Below, one piece after another: positions 1-7,114 of a DNA stretch of 48,788 bases. Below the pieces are notes generated by a model. That model made no database searches and was not told the DNA's origin. It saw only the letters and a program-made list of their open reading frames with translations. Position 1 is the first letter of the stretch; each line of letters starts with the position of its first letter. This DNA is from Myxococcales bacterium (GTDB lineage Bacteria > Myxococcota_A > Polyangia > Fen-1088), in contig PLNW01000048.1 in assembly GCA_003142855.1 (NCBI GenBank), positions 1 to 48,788 of the forward strand, read 5' to 3'. The position numbers were made by a program, and so were the translations under genes.

Positions 1-608
1 AGACTGGTTCCCAGCACTCCTGGTCATCGGTGGCGTCGTCGTGGGACGGCACGAAGCTGGTCGTCTTGGATAGCGATGGCTACATCTGCACGTCAGCGGA
101 CTCGGGCGCGACCTGGACGCAGACTCTTGCCAAGCCGGGCTGGACATCGGTGGCGTCTTCGGCCGACGGCACGAAGCTTGTCGCCGTGTCTACCGGCTCC
201 GGCAGCAGCCTCCTCGTTGGCGACTACATCTACACGTCGGTGGACTCGGGAGCGACCTGGACACAGACAGGTACCAAGCAGGGCTGGATATCGGTGGCGT
301 CTTCGGCCGATGGCGCAAAGCTTGTCGCCGTAGCCAGCGGCGCTGTTGGCGGAGACATCTATACGTCAAAGGATTCCGGGGCGACCTGGACGCCGATTGG
401 TCTAGCGCAAGGCTGGAAGTCCGTGGCCTCGTCGGCTGATGGTACGAAGCTCGTCGCCGCGGTTCTCGACGGCTACATCTACACATCAGGGGACTCCGGG
501 GCCACCTGGATACAGACTGGCACCTGGGGGTACTGGGGGGACGTGGCGTCGTCGGCTGACGGCACGAAACTCGTCGCACTGGGTGACCACATCTACACCT
601 GCCCGTGA
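1..608 (+). CDS. Asp-box (BNR-like) repeat protein, 5' truncated by window edge
   Basis: The reading frame is open from base 3 to the stop at 606-608, so only the C-terminal part of a longer gene is present. A GTG at 30 is not a convincing start because the repeat pattern already runs upstream of it. About five repeats of roughly 40 residues are visible, each with a W-x-SVASS-x-DGTKLVA strand followed by an IYTS-x-DSGATW Asp-box. Such repeats form beta-propeller blades in sialidase-like and photosystem assembly-like proteins. The repeat alone does not show enzymatic activity, and no catalytic residues can be assigned. The protein is probably secreted or on the cell surface, like the kelch and RCC1 proteins nearby; this is inference. 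Confidence 0.75.
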   Translation, partial: TGSQHSWSSVASSWDGTKLVVLDSDGYICTSADSGATWTQTLAKPGWTSVASSADGTKLVAVSTGSGSSLLVGDYIYTSVDSGATWTQTGTKQGWISVASSADGAKLVAVASGAVGGDIYTSKDSGATWTPIGLAQGWKSVASSADGTKLVAAVLDGYIYTSGDSGATWIQTGTWGYWGDVASSADGTKLVALGDHIYTCP

Positions 609-629
609 TTCGAACCTGTGTTTCACGGG
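602..629 (+). terminator. hairpin overlapping the stop codon, possible terminator
   Basis: A perfect 7-bp stem (CCCGTGA at 602-608 pairing with TCACGGG at 623-629) closes a 14-nt loop and includes the stop codon of the Asp-box gene. No T-run follows, so it is a weak terminator or attenuator candidate. Confidence 0.3.
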
Positions 630-705
630 TGGGCCATCACTTGGATCGCCTGTTGGTCGTTGCGACCCTCGGCAGCTTAGGCCCAACGAAGGGGAGTTCT
701 GAGAG

Positions 706-886
706 GGCGTCTGAAAAGGCTCAGAGCATGTCCGGATTGGCCGCGTGATGTGCCAAGCAAATGATCGTGGGGGGCAAAGGCGACGGACAAGGACTGGAAA
801 GGGAAGGCATGGGCAACACAATCGTCGCGTGCTGGACGCGGCCGGTTTCGCGCCGGGTGAACGCCCAAGACAGCTTTTCAGACGCC
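706..886. repeat. 181-bp segment bounded by 13-bp perfect inverted repeats (MITE candidate)
   Basis: GGCGTCTGAAAAG at 706-718 is the exact reverse complement of CTTTTCAGACGCC at 874-886. The interior holds no convincing gene. Size and termini fit a small non-autonomous element, but no clear target duplication is seen next to the ends. It fills most of the 383-bp gap between the Asp-box gene and the kelch gene; nothing else in that gap is recognised apart from an 18-bp sequence at 780-797 that recurs at 2405-2422. Confidence 0.4.
780..797. repeat. 18-bp repeat copy 1
   Basis: GCGACGGACAAGGACTGG occurs here and again at 2405-2422. The similarity continues about 20 bp further with a small gap. 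Both copies lie downstream of a beta-propeller gene. Confidence 0.45.
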
Positions 887-991
887 ATGTAAGGTCGAGC
901 CGCACTCGGGGACTAGGAGGGTCATGACGAGCCAAACTCGCTCCAGCCAAACGCCATGCCCTCGGACCACCCTTCTGATAGTCTTGCACCT

Positions 992-2335
992 ATGAGTGAG
1001 TGTCGGTGGTCGGCCATCGGCGTGGCGCTATCGCTTGCGGGACTTGCCTGCTTTCGGACACCCATGGACAAAGGGCACGCAGGCACGATGAACGCCATCG
1101 GCACGGGAGGAGAAGCTGCGACGGTCACGAGGGGAGGAACTGCTGGCACGAGTGGAAATGCCGGTGCAGGTGGCATGGGTGGCAGCAACGGAGGGAGCAC
1201 CAGCACCACGGGAGGCATGGGTGGAGGAAGCGCCGGTGAAGGAGGCACCATGCGGACGGCCGGTGGCACATCTGACTCCACTGAGGCTAGCCGTCCCCCT
1301 TCGTCCGGGGGCACGAGCGTTCAGGGACTTTTCACACCGACGGGCAGCATGACCAAAGCAAGGTGGTTGCCCACGGCAACTTTGCTGCCCAGCGGAAAGG
1401 TGCTCATCGCCGGCGGGCTAGGCTACGGCAATTTTGCTCTCGCGAGTGCTGAAGCATACGACCCAGTGGCTGGGGCCTTCACCGCGACGGGCAGTATGAC
1501 CACGGGCAGGCAGTATCACACGGCGACTTTGTTGCCGAGCGGGAAGGTGCTCATCGTCGGCGGAAGCGGGGACCACAAGGTGTCTCTCGCGAGGGCTGAG
1601 CTATACGACCCAGCAGCCGGGACCTTCGCAGCGACGGGCAGCATGACCGTGGCCAGGCAGCAGCACACGGCGACTTTGTTGCCGAGCGGAAAAGTGCTCG
1701 TCGTCGGTGGGTACAGTGACAGCGGTGGGGACCTCGCAAGCGCTGAGCTATACGACCCAGCGGCAGGGACATTCACACCAGCCGGCAGCACGGCCGTCGC
1801 AAGAAGCGACCATACGGCGACGCTGTTGAACAACGGAGATGTGCTCATCACGGGCGGAGACCTATTGGGCACCGCGGACCTATACATCTCAGGGATCGGG
1901 ACATTTGTGGCCATCGACAGCATGACCACAGCAAGGAACAAGCACACGGCGACCTTGCTGGGGAACGGGAAGGTCCTCATCGTCGGCGGTGGGAATGATT
2001 CGATGACGGAGCTATACGACCCAGCGGCAGAGACATTCACAGCAACCGCCAGCATGACTGTCGCAAGGGAGTTGCACACGGCGACGTTGTTGCCGAACGG
2101 AAAGGTGCTCATCGCAGGGGGGACCGATGGCAACGGCGACGCTCTCCCCAGCGTGGAGCGCTTCGACCCCAGCGCCGGGACATTTGCGGCTAGCGGCAGC
2201 ATGAGCGAAGTGAGGGAAAGCCACACGGCGACGTTGTTGGGCAACGGAAAGGTGCTCATCGCCGGTGGAGATGACGGCTGCGGGAACTATCTGGCGGACG
2301 CCGGGCTGTACGACCCAGAGATGTCCGGAAACTAG
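992..2335 (+). CDS. Kelch-repeat lipoprotein, seven repeats
   Basis: The protein has a short signal peptide (MSECRWSAIGVALSLAGLAC) with a lipobox-like end, then a Gly/Thr/Ser-rich tether of about 80 residues, then seven kelch units. Each unit carries HTATLLPSGKVLIAGG followed by AELYDPAAGTF and GSM. Seven units match one complete seven-bladed beta-propeller. The ATG at 992 is preferred over the in-frame ATG at 956 because it places the signal peptide at the N-terminus; neither has a clear Shine-Dalgarno sequence. It is predicted to be an outer-surface or periplasmic binding protein. Some kelch propellers are galactose-oxidase-like enzymes, but the metal-ligand residues of that enzyme are not evident here. 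The repeats are nearly identical in places, which suggests recent internal duplication. Confidence 0.8.
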   Translation: MSECRWSAIGVALSLAGLACFRTPMDKGHAGTMNAIGTGGEAATVTRGGTAGTSGNAGAGGMGGSNGGSTSTTGGMGGGSAGEGGTMRTAGGTSDSTEASRPPSSGGTSVQGLFTPTGSMTKARWLPTATLLPSGKVLIAGGLGYGNFALASAEAYDPVAGAFTATGSMTTGRQYHTATLLPSGKVLIVGGSGDHKVSLARAELYDPAAGTFAATGSMTVARQQHTATLLPSGKVLVVGGYSDSGGDLASAELYDPAAGTFTPAGSTAVARSDHTATLLNNGDVLITGGDLLGTADLYISGIGTFVAIDSMTTARNKHTATLLGNGKVLIVGGGNDSMTELYDPAAETFTATASMTVARELHTATLLPNGKVLIAGGTDGNGDALPSVERFDPSAGTFAASGSMSEVRESHTATLLGNGKVLIAGGDDGCGNYLADAGLYDPEMSGN

Positions 2336-2404
2336 GGCGTGTCCTCAAATTCGCCTAGCTCCTAGAAAGGGGGGGCGAAAGGAGGGCGTGCGGATGCCAG
2401 TGGA

Positions 2405-2422
2405 GCGACGGACAAGGACTGG
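2405..2422. repeat. 18-bp repeat copy 2
   Basis: This is the second copy of GCGACGGACAAGGACTGG (first at 780-797). It lies between the kelch gene and the left 39-bp repeat of the DUF559 unit. Confidence 0.45.
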
Positions 2423-2461
2423 GGAAGGATCGGGCGGACAACTCACGAACGAGGTCAGAGT

Positions 2462-2500
2462 AGCCTCACCCCCAACCCCTCTCCCGAAGGGAGAGGGGCG
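2462..2500. repeat. 39-bp palindromic repeat, left copy of the DUF559 unit
   Basis: The copy contains a perfect 10-bp stem (CCCCTCTCCC at 2476-2485, GGGAGAGGGG at 2489-2498) around a GAA loop. The whole 39-bp sequence recurs in inverted orientation at 2908-2946 with one mismatch. The stop codon of the DUF559 gene (2466-2468) lies inside this copy, so the repeat encodes the last dozen residues of the protein. Confidence 0.85.
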
Positions 2501-2855
2501 CCGGAAGATAGGCGGGAAGGTGACGACGGATACGGTCCAGGACGCGAGCCGGGCGGTGCAAGATTTCGTGGTTCGGCACATGAAGCACGACGAAGTCAGC
2601 AGCGGCAAGCCAAGCGTCGCGGCGGCGGTCGCGGGGTGGTCTGGGGAAATGGGGAGCGCCATCTGCTTCAACAACGAGGCGCGCCTCTTTGCAGAAGAAG
2701 TCGACGATGAAGGGTCCGATGGGATGCTGTCGGCGGAACTTGGCCTGCATGACACTTCTGGCGCGCAACATCTGCCAAAGCTGCTGTTCGGCGGGAGTGG
2801 AACTGCATCGCAGAGCACGCGCCTGCAAGGTTCTGTCTCTGAGCAAGCGGGGCAT
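2466..2855 (-). CDS. DUF559 (Vsr/PDDEXK-like) endonuclease domain protein
   Basis: This 129-residue protein shows the DUF559 core: LWQMLRARSVMQAKFRRQHPIG (residues about 27-47), IVDFFCKEARLVVEADG (50-66) and a C-terminal helix after NHEILHRPARVLDRI. D52, E63 and D65 are the acidic residues expected of the restriction-endonuclease-like fold related to Vsr; after VEADG this protein reads APH where family members often read GGQH. The start at 2855 is set by a stop three codons upstream. The last residues (LSLRERGWG) are translated from the flanking palindromic repeat. The gene sits entirely between two inverted 39-bp repeat copies, which suggests the gene and repeats form one unit. Nuclease activity is inferred from the family and substrate is unknown. 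Confidence 0.8.
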   Translation of the reverse strand: MPRLLRDRTLQARALRCSSTPAEQQLWQMLRARSVMQAKFRRQHPIGPFIVDFFCKEARLVVEADGAPHFPRPPRDRRRDAWLAAADFVVLHVPNHEILHRPARVLDRIRRHLPAYLPAPLSLRERGWG

Positions 2856-2907
2856 GCTTGGTTATCGGCAACCAGGCGGAGTCGGTTGCCTCAGTTTCTG
2901 TTTCCGA

Positions 2908-2946
2908 CGCCCCTCTCCCTTCGGGAGAGGGGCTGGGGGTGAGGCT
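2908..2946. repeat. 39-bp palindromic repeat, right copy of the DUF559 unit
   Basis: This is an inverted copy of 2462-2500 (38 of 39 positions identical). It has the same internal palindrome: CCCCTCTCCC at 2910-2919, a TTC loop, and GGGAGAGGGG at 2923-2932. It lies 52 bp upstream of the DUF559 start codon. Confidence 0.85.
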
Positions 2947-3039
2947 GCTTCCGTTTCCGAAGTTGATCCGTGCCACGATTGATGGACCCATCTTGAGCGG
3001 AAATTTACGTGGAGCGTGACTCCGTGGTGACCGTGGCGA

Positions 3040-3459
3040 ATGCATCGTCACGAAATTACCAGCGAGGAATGGGTTCGCCTTGAACCCTTGCTTCCACCCG
3101 AACGCAATCGGCGCGGTCGGCCGGCAAAGATGCCCAACCTGCAATTCATGAACGCCGTGATCTACATAGCCAAGACCGGTGCCCCCTGGCGCGACCTCCC
3201 CGAACGTCTGGGCCCTTGGAAAACCGTTCACAACAAGTTTTCCCGCTGGAACAAACAGGGCGTCTTTGAACGCATCCTTGGCGTGTTGTCAAAGGAGGCT
3301 GACAATGAATCGAGTATGGTCGATTCCACCTGCGTCCGCGCCCACCAGCACGCTGCGGGTGGAAAAGGGGGGCCCAAATTCAGTGTATTGCACGCTCTCG
3401 CGGAGGCCCTACCACGAAGATCCACGCTCTCGTGGACGCTTTGGGTTACCCCAGCGCCT
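3040..3459 (+). pseudogene. IS5-family (IS427-like) transposase remnant, 3' truncated
   Basis: The first about 110 codons match the N-terminal domain of IS5-type transposases: MHRHEITSEEWVRLEPLLPP, then GAPWRDLPERLGPWKTV, then VDSTCVRAHQHAAGG with the first catalytic Asp. After the run AAAAGGGGGG at 3363-3372 the homology continues in the -1 frame (RSRGGPTTKIHALVDALGYP, 3393-3452). This fits the programmed -1 frameshift described for two-frame IS5 elements. Homology then stops abruptly at the 3' end of cutA, so the second half of the catalytic domain is missing and the copy must be inactive. No terminal inverted repeat was identified; the 93 bp between the DUF559 unit and this remnant may contain the left end. 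Confidence 0.75.
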
Positions 3460-3807
3460 CTACTTCGTGGACCGGCGGATCCACTCGAGATACGGCGCGC
3501 TGCCGGCGGCCAGGGGCAGGGCGATGATCTCCGGCACCTGGTACGGATGAAGCGCGGCGATGCGATCGCGCAAAGCCGGAAACAGATCGATCCGCGTCTT
3601 CATGAGGCACAGCACCTCGGGTTCGTCGCACAGCTTGCCTTCCCATCTATAGATGGAGCGCAGGCCCGGAACGACGTTCACGCAGGCAACCAGCCTTTCA
3701 TCGACCAACACGCTGGCTATGCGGCCAGCCCCGTCGGCATCGGGTGCGGTCACAAGCACCACGATGAAATCAGCAGGGTGGGGCGCGGCTGGGTCAGGAC
3801 TTTCCAT
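3460..3807 (-). CDS. cutA: CutA1 divalent-cation tolerance protein
   Basis: The 115-residue protein has the CutA1 pattern: IVVLVTAPDADGAGRIASVLVDERLVACVNVVPGLRSIYRWEGK near the N-terminus and VLCLMKTR, HPYQVPEIIALPL, YLEWI later. CutA1 proteins are small cytoplasmic trimers linked to copper/divalent-metal tolerance, though their biochemical role is debated. Length is normal, so the IS5 remnant that abuts its 3' end did not visibly truncate it, although the last few residues could have been altered. It is transcribed divergently from the hydrogenase operon. Confidence 0.88.
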   Translation of the reverse strand: MESPDPAAPHPADFIVVLVTAPDADGAGRIASVLVDERLVACVNVVPGLRSIYRWEGKLCDEPEVLCLMKTRIDLFPALRDRIAALHPYQVPEIIALPLAAGSAPYLEWIRRSTK

Positions 3808-3859
3808 GGTCCGATTCTAGCCTTGTTTCTCCGAGACGGACCTTGGTTAGCGTTAGCGC

Positions 3860-3888
3860 TTGAAATGCCATCGGGTTTTCTATATACG
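3860..3888 (+). promoter_or_regulatory. candidate sigma70-type promoter of the hox operon
   Basis: TTGAAA at 3860-3865 and TATACG at 3883-3888 are separated by 17 bp, giving a predicted transcript start near 3895 and a leader of about 85 nt before the hoxF ATG. This would place in-frame codons upstream of about 3895 outside the transcript, supporting the later start. Confidence 0.4.
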
Positions 3889-3980
3889 TCGTGAAACGGG
3901 TAACGTTCGTTTACTCACCCTCTCTGCGCCGGGAAGTGACAGAACCGCTTTGTGACGGACAAGCGAAGATGAAGGACAAC

Positions 3981-5798
3981 ATGGCCGAGACTCAGGAAAG
4001 CGTCATCCGGGAGATCTGCGGACGGTTCGGCAACGAATCGACGCGGCTGATGGACATCCTGCTCGAGGCGCATCGACGGCTGGGCAGTGTGTCGGGCGAA
4101 GCGGTGGATGCCATCGCGCAGGCGGTGAAGCTGCCGCGCGTGGAAGTCGAGAGCACGCTCTCGTTCTACGCGTTCTTTTCGCCCAAGCCGCGCGGGAAGT
4201 TCGTCATCCGTCTGTGCAACGACATCATCGATCAGATGCACGGCGCGGACCGCGTGGGACGGGCCTTTCGCGAGGAACTAGGCATCGACTTCGGCCAGAC
4301 CACGGCCGACGGGCTGTTCACCCTTGAGCACACGCCCTGCATCGGCCTGTGCGACCAGGCTCCTGCGGCGCTCATCAACGACAAGGTCGTCACCAATCTG
4401 TCGAGCGACCGCGCGCGCGAGCTGGTCGAGGTGCTGCGCGCTAGCGGCGACGTGGAACGCCTCAAGCTCACCCTGGGCAACGGCAACAACAGCCATCCCT
4501 TGGTTCGCTCTGTGGTCAGAAACAACCTGCGCGAGCGCGGACCGGTCATCTTCGCACCCTTGGTTCGCGGCACGGCCTTGCGCAAGGCCCTGGCGGAAAG
4601 CGCCACCGAGGTCATCAAGAACGTCAAGGTTTCCCGTCTGCGCGGGCGCGGGGGCGCGGGTTTCCCCACTGGCATGAAGTGGGAGTTTGCCCGCGCTGCT
4701 GCGGGCGAAAACAAGATCGTGGTGTGCAACGCCGACGAGGGCGAGCCCGGCACATTCAAGGATCGCGTGATCCTCACCGAGGCGGCGGACCTGGTCTTCG
4801 AGGGCATGACCATCGCTGGTTACGGCGTGGGCGCGTCCACCGGCATCGTCTATCTGCGCGGCGAATATGCCTACCTGCTCGCCTTCTTGGAAAGCCTGCT
4901 CAAGGAACGCCGCGAGGCGGGTCTGCTCGGGCGCAACATCCTGGGCAAGCAGGGGTTCGATTTCGACATCCGCATCCAGTTGGGCGCCGGGGCCTACATC
5001 TGCGGCGAGGAAACCGCGCTGCTCAGCTCGTGCGAAGGCAAGCGCGGCGATCCCAAGAACCGGCCGCCCTTCCCGGCCCAGTCTGGCTATCGAGGCTGGC
5101 CCACCGTCATCAACAATGTGGAGACTTTTTGCTGCGTGGCCCGCATCTTGGAAAACGGGCCGGGCTGGTTCAGCGCCATCGGCACCAACGACAGCACCGG
5201 TACCAAGGTCTACAGCGTTTCCGGTGACTGCGATCGGCCGGGGGTGTACGAGCTGCCATTCGGTGCCAAGGTCAGCGACTTGCTCGCCATGGCGGGCGCG
5301 CACGAGACGGCGGCTGTGCAGGTGGGCGGCGCTTCGGGGCAGATGATCGGCCCCAACGACTTCGGCCGCACTTTGCGCTTCGACGATCTGGCCACCGGCG
5401 GCGCGGTGATGATCTTCAATCAGCAGCGCGATGTTCTGCGCGTGGCCGAGGCGTTCATGGACTTCTTCGTCGAAGAGAGCTGCGGATACTGCACGCCCTG
5501 CCGCGTGGGCAACCGCCTGCTGCGCGAGCGCCTGGGGCAGGTGGCCGAGGGCAAGGGAAGTCCAGAGGACCTCGCCTATCTACAAAAACTGGGTGAAACC
5601 GTGAAGGCCACCAGCCGCTGCGGCCTGGGGCAAACCTCGGCCCAGCCTGTGCTGACCACGCTGCGCTCCTTCCGGTCCGAATACGAGCGACGCGTGCGCA
5701 AGAGCGAGGCGGATCTGCTGCCCAGCTTCGACGGAGCTGCCGCGGTGGCGGTGGCCGAGTCGCTGGCGCAGCGCCGGTCGGTCTATTTCGGGAAGTGA
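3981..5798 (+). CDS. hoxF: NAD-reducing [NiFe] hydrogenase diaphorase subunit HoxF (NuoE-NuoF fusion)
   Basis: This subunit carries the FMN/NAD(H) site of the bidirectional hydrogenase. Residues about 10-160 form a NuoE-like thioredoxin-type domain and about 175-580 a NuoF-like domain. RGRGGAGFPTG (221-231) and CNADEGEPGTFKDR (249-262) are the FMN/NAD-binding motifs. C501, C504, C507 and C547 ligate a [4Fe-4S] cluster. In the NuoE-like domain C79, C120 and C124 are present but the fourth [2Fe-2S] ligand is Asp84. ATG 3981 is chosen because AAGGA lies just upstream; in-frame starts at 3969 and 3891 are possible but weaker. At 605 residues it matches known HoxF proteins. It is the first gene of hoxFUYHW, 10 bp before hoxU. 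Confidence 0.93.
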   Translation: MAETQESVIREICGRFGNESTRLMDILLEAHRRLGSVSGEAVDAIAQAVKLPRVEVESTLSFYAFFSPKPRGKFVIRLCNDIIDQMHGADRVGRAFREELGIDFGQTTADGLFTLEHTPCIGLCDQAPAALINDKVVTNLSSDRARELVEVLRASGDVERLKLTLGNGNNSHPLVRSVVRNNLRERGPVIFAPLVRGTALRKALAESATEVIKNVKVSRLRGRGGAGFPTGMKWEFARAAAGENKIVVCNADEGEPGTFKDRVILTEAADLVFEGMTIAGYGVGASTGIVYLRGEYAYLLAFLESLLKERREAGLLGRNILGKQGFDFDIRIQLGAGAYICGEETALLSSCEGKRGDPKNRPPFPAQSGYRGWPTVINNVETFCCVARILENGPGWFSAIGTNDSTGTKVYSVSGDCDRPGVYELPFGAKVSDLLAMAGAHETAAVQVGGASGQMIGPNDFGRTLRFDDLATGGAVMIFNQQRDVLRVAEAFMDFFVEESCGYCTPCRVGNRLLRERLGQVAEGKGSPEDLAYLQKLGETVKATSRCGLGQTSAQPVLTTLRSFRSEYERRVRKSEADLLPSFDGAAAVAVAESLAQRRSVYFGK

Positions 5799-5808
5799 AA
5801 GGGATACC

Positions 5809-6540
5809 ATGAGCGGCGAAATCAACTTCACCATCGACGGTGTGCAGGTACAGGGCCAGGCCGGCCAGAGCATTCTGCAGGCCGCGGCGCTGTCCAACAT
5901 CTACATTCCTCACCTGTGCGCCAGACGCGGGCTCAGTCCCTGGGGAAGCTGCCGTGTGTGCACTGTGCTGGTCAACGGCCGGCCCCAGGCCGCGTGCATT
6001 CAGCCCATCGCAGAGGGCATCCTGGTCGAGAACGACACCGAGAATCTGCGCAGCATGCGCCGCGAGCTGGTCGAGATGTTGTTCGTCGAGGGCAATCACT
6101 TCTGTCCCTTCTGCGAGAAGAGCGGCAATTGCGAGCTGCAAGCCATGGGCTATCGCCTGGGCATGCTGGCGCCGCAGTACCCGTATTTCTTCCCGGTGCG
6201 TGACGTGGACGCCAGCCACCCTGACCTGTTCCTCGACCGCAACCGCTGCATCCTGTGCGCGCGCTGCGTGCGGGCGTCGCAAGAATTGGACGGCAAGCAC
6301 GCCTACGGCTTCGTGGGTCGCGGCGCGCACAAGCACGTGGCCGCCAATTCAGCCAAGGGGCTGGGCGGGACCGACGCGGCTGCCAGCGACATGGCCAGCG
6401 AGATCTGTCCCGTGGGCTCGCTCATGAAGAAGCGCGTGGGCTACGCCATCCCGATTGGGCAGCGGGCGTATGACAGCAAGCCCATTGGGTCAGACATCGA
6501 AAAAGGCGCTCAGCCAGCGCAAGCAGGAGGCGCGCGATGA
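5809..6540 (+). CDS. hoxU: NAD-reducing hydrogenase diaphorase subunit HoxU
   Basis: HoxU is the NuoG-N-terminal-like ferredoxin subunit that passes electrons between the hydrogenase and diaphorase modules. C37, C48, C51 and C63 bind a [2Fe-2S] cluster. H97, C99, C102 and C108 form the His-Cys3 [4Fe-4S] site, and C147, C150, C153 and C200 the second [4Fe-4S] site. All ligands are intact. The 243-residue length fits the family. AAAGG precedes the ATG, and the stop overlaps the hoxY start by 4 bp (ATGA), indicating translational coupling. Confidence 0.93.
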   Translation: MSGEINFTIDGVQVQGQAGQSILQAAALSNIYIPHLCARRGLSPWGSCRVCTVLVNGRPQAACIQPIAEGILVENDTENLRSMRRELVEMLFVEGNHFCPFCEKSGNCELQAMGYRLGMLAPQYPYFFPVRDVDASHPDLFLDRNRCILCARCVRASQELDGKHAYGFVGRGAHKHVAANSAKGLGGTDAAASDMASEICPVGSLMKKRVGYAIPIGQRAYDSKPIGSDIEKGAQPAQAGGAR

Positions 6541-7094
6541 CAACCACGTCCGCCAAGCCCAAGATTGCCACGATTTCCCTGGCGGGCTGCTTCGGCTGCC
6601 ACATGTCGTTGCTCGACATCGACGAGCGCATCTTGAAGCTGGTCGAGTTGGTGGATTTCGACAAGTCGCCCATCAACGACATCAAGGAATTCACCGGCCG
6701 TTGCGCCGTGGGAATCATCGAGGGCGGCTGCTGCAACGAAGAGAACGTGCACGTGCTGCAGAAGTACCGGCAGCACTGCGACACCCTGGTGGTGATCGGC
6801 GAGTGCGCGACCATGGGCGGCCTGCCCGCCATGCGCAACGGTATTCCGCTGCGCGAGTGCCTGGCCGAGGCGTATCTGAACGGGCCCACGGTTCACAATC
6901 CCAGCCAGAAGATCCCCAACGACCCCGAGATTCCTCTGCTGCTCGACAAGGTCTACCCCTGCCACGAGGTGGTGAAGATCGACTACTTCCTGCCTGGCTG
7001 CCCGCCCTCGGCGGACACCCTGTGGGAATCGTTGGTGGCTTTGCTGACTGGCAAGCCGGTGAAATTGCCCTACGGGCTCATCAAGTACGATTGA
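6537..7094 (+). CDS. hoxY: [NiFe] hydrogenase small subunit HoxY
   Basis: The 185-residue protein is a short group 3-type small subunit with no signal peptide, so it is cytoplasmic. C18 and C21 (LAGCFGCHMS), C90 (GECATMGG) and C155 (PGCPPSAD) are the ligands of the proximal [4Fe-4S] cluster next to the NiFe site. Medial and distal cluster domains are absent, as expected for HoxY. It overlaps hoxU by 4 bp and is followed by hoxH after 20 bp with an AAGGAG site in the gap. Confidence 0.93.
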   Translation: MTTTSAKPKIATISLAGCFGCHMSLLDIDERILKLVELVDFDKSPINDIKEFTGRCAVGIIEGGCCNEENVHVLQKYRQHCDTLVVIGECATMGGLPAMRNGIPLRECLAEAYLNGPTVHNPSQKIPNDPEIPLLLDKVYPCHEVVKIDYFLPGCPPSADTLWESLVALLTGKPVKLPYGLIKYD

Positions 7095-7114
7095 ACCGTA
7101 CCAAGGAGAGTGAC

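Noticed and set aside
1..608. Sialidase assignment for the Asp-box protein
   Set aside because: Asp-boxes are present, but no catalytic Arg triad or Tyr/Glu pair of sialidases is visible in the part available.
603..625. tRNA-like GATTCGAACC sequence after the first gene
   Set aside because: It resembles a T-arm on the minus strand, but no T-stem, acceptor or anticodon arm can be formed around it.
2265..2942. 225-codon plus-strand frame through the DUF559 unit
   Set aside because: It overlaps the kelch 3' end and is antisense to DUF559; it stays open because of the repeats and has no domain features.
6455..7114. Upstream extension of the hoxH frame
   Set aside because: The frame is open across hoxY, but the extra sequence is Arg-rich with no family similarity; GTG 7115 has a strong ribosome site and a normal N-terminus.
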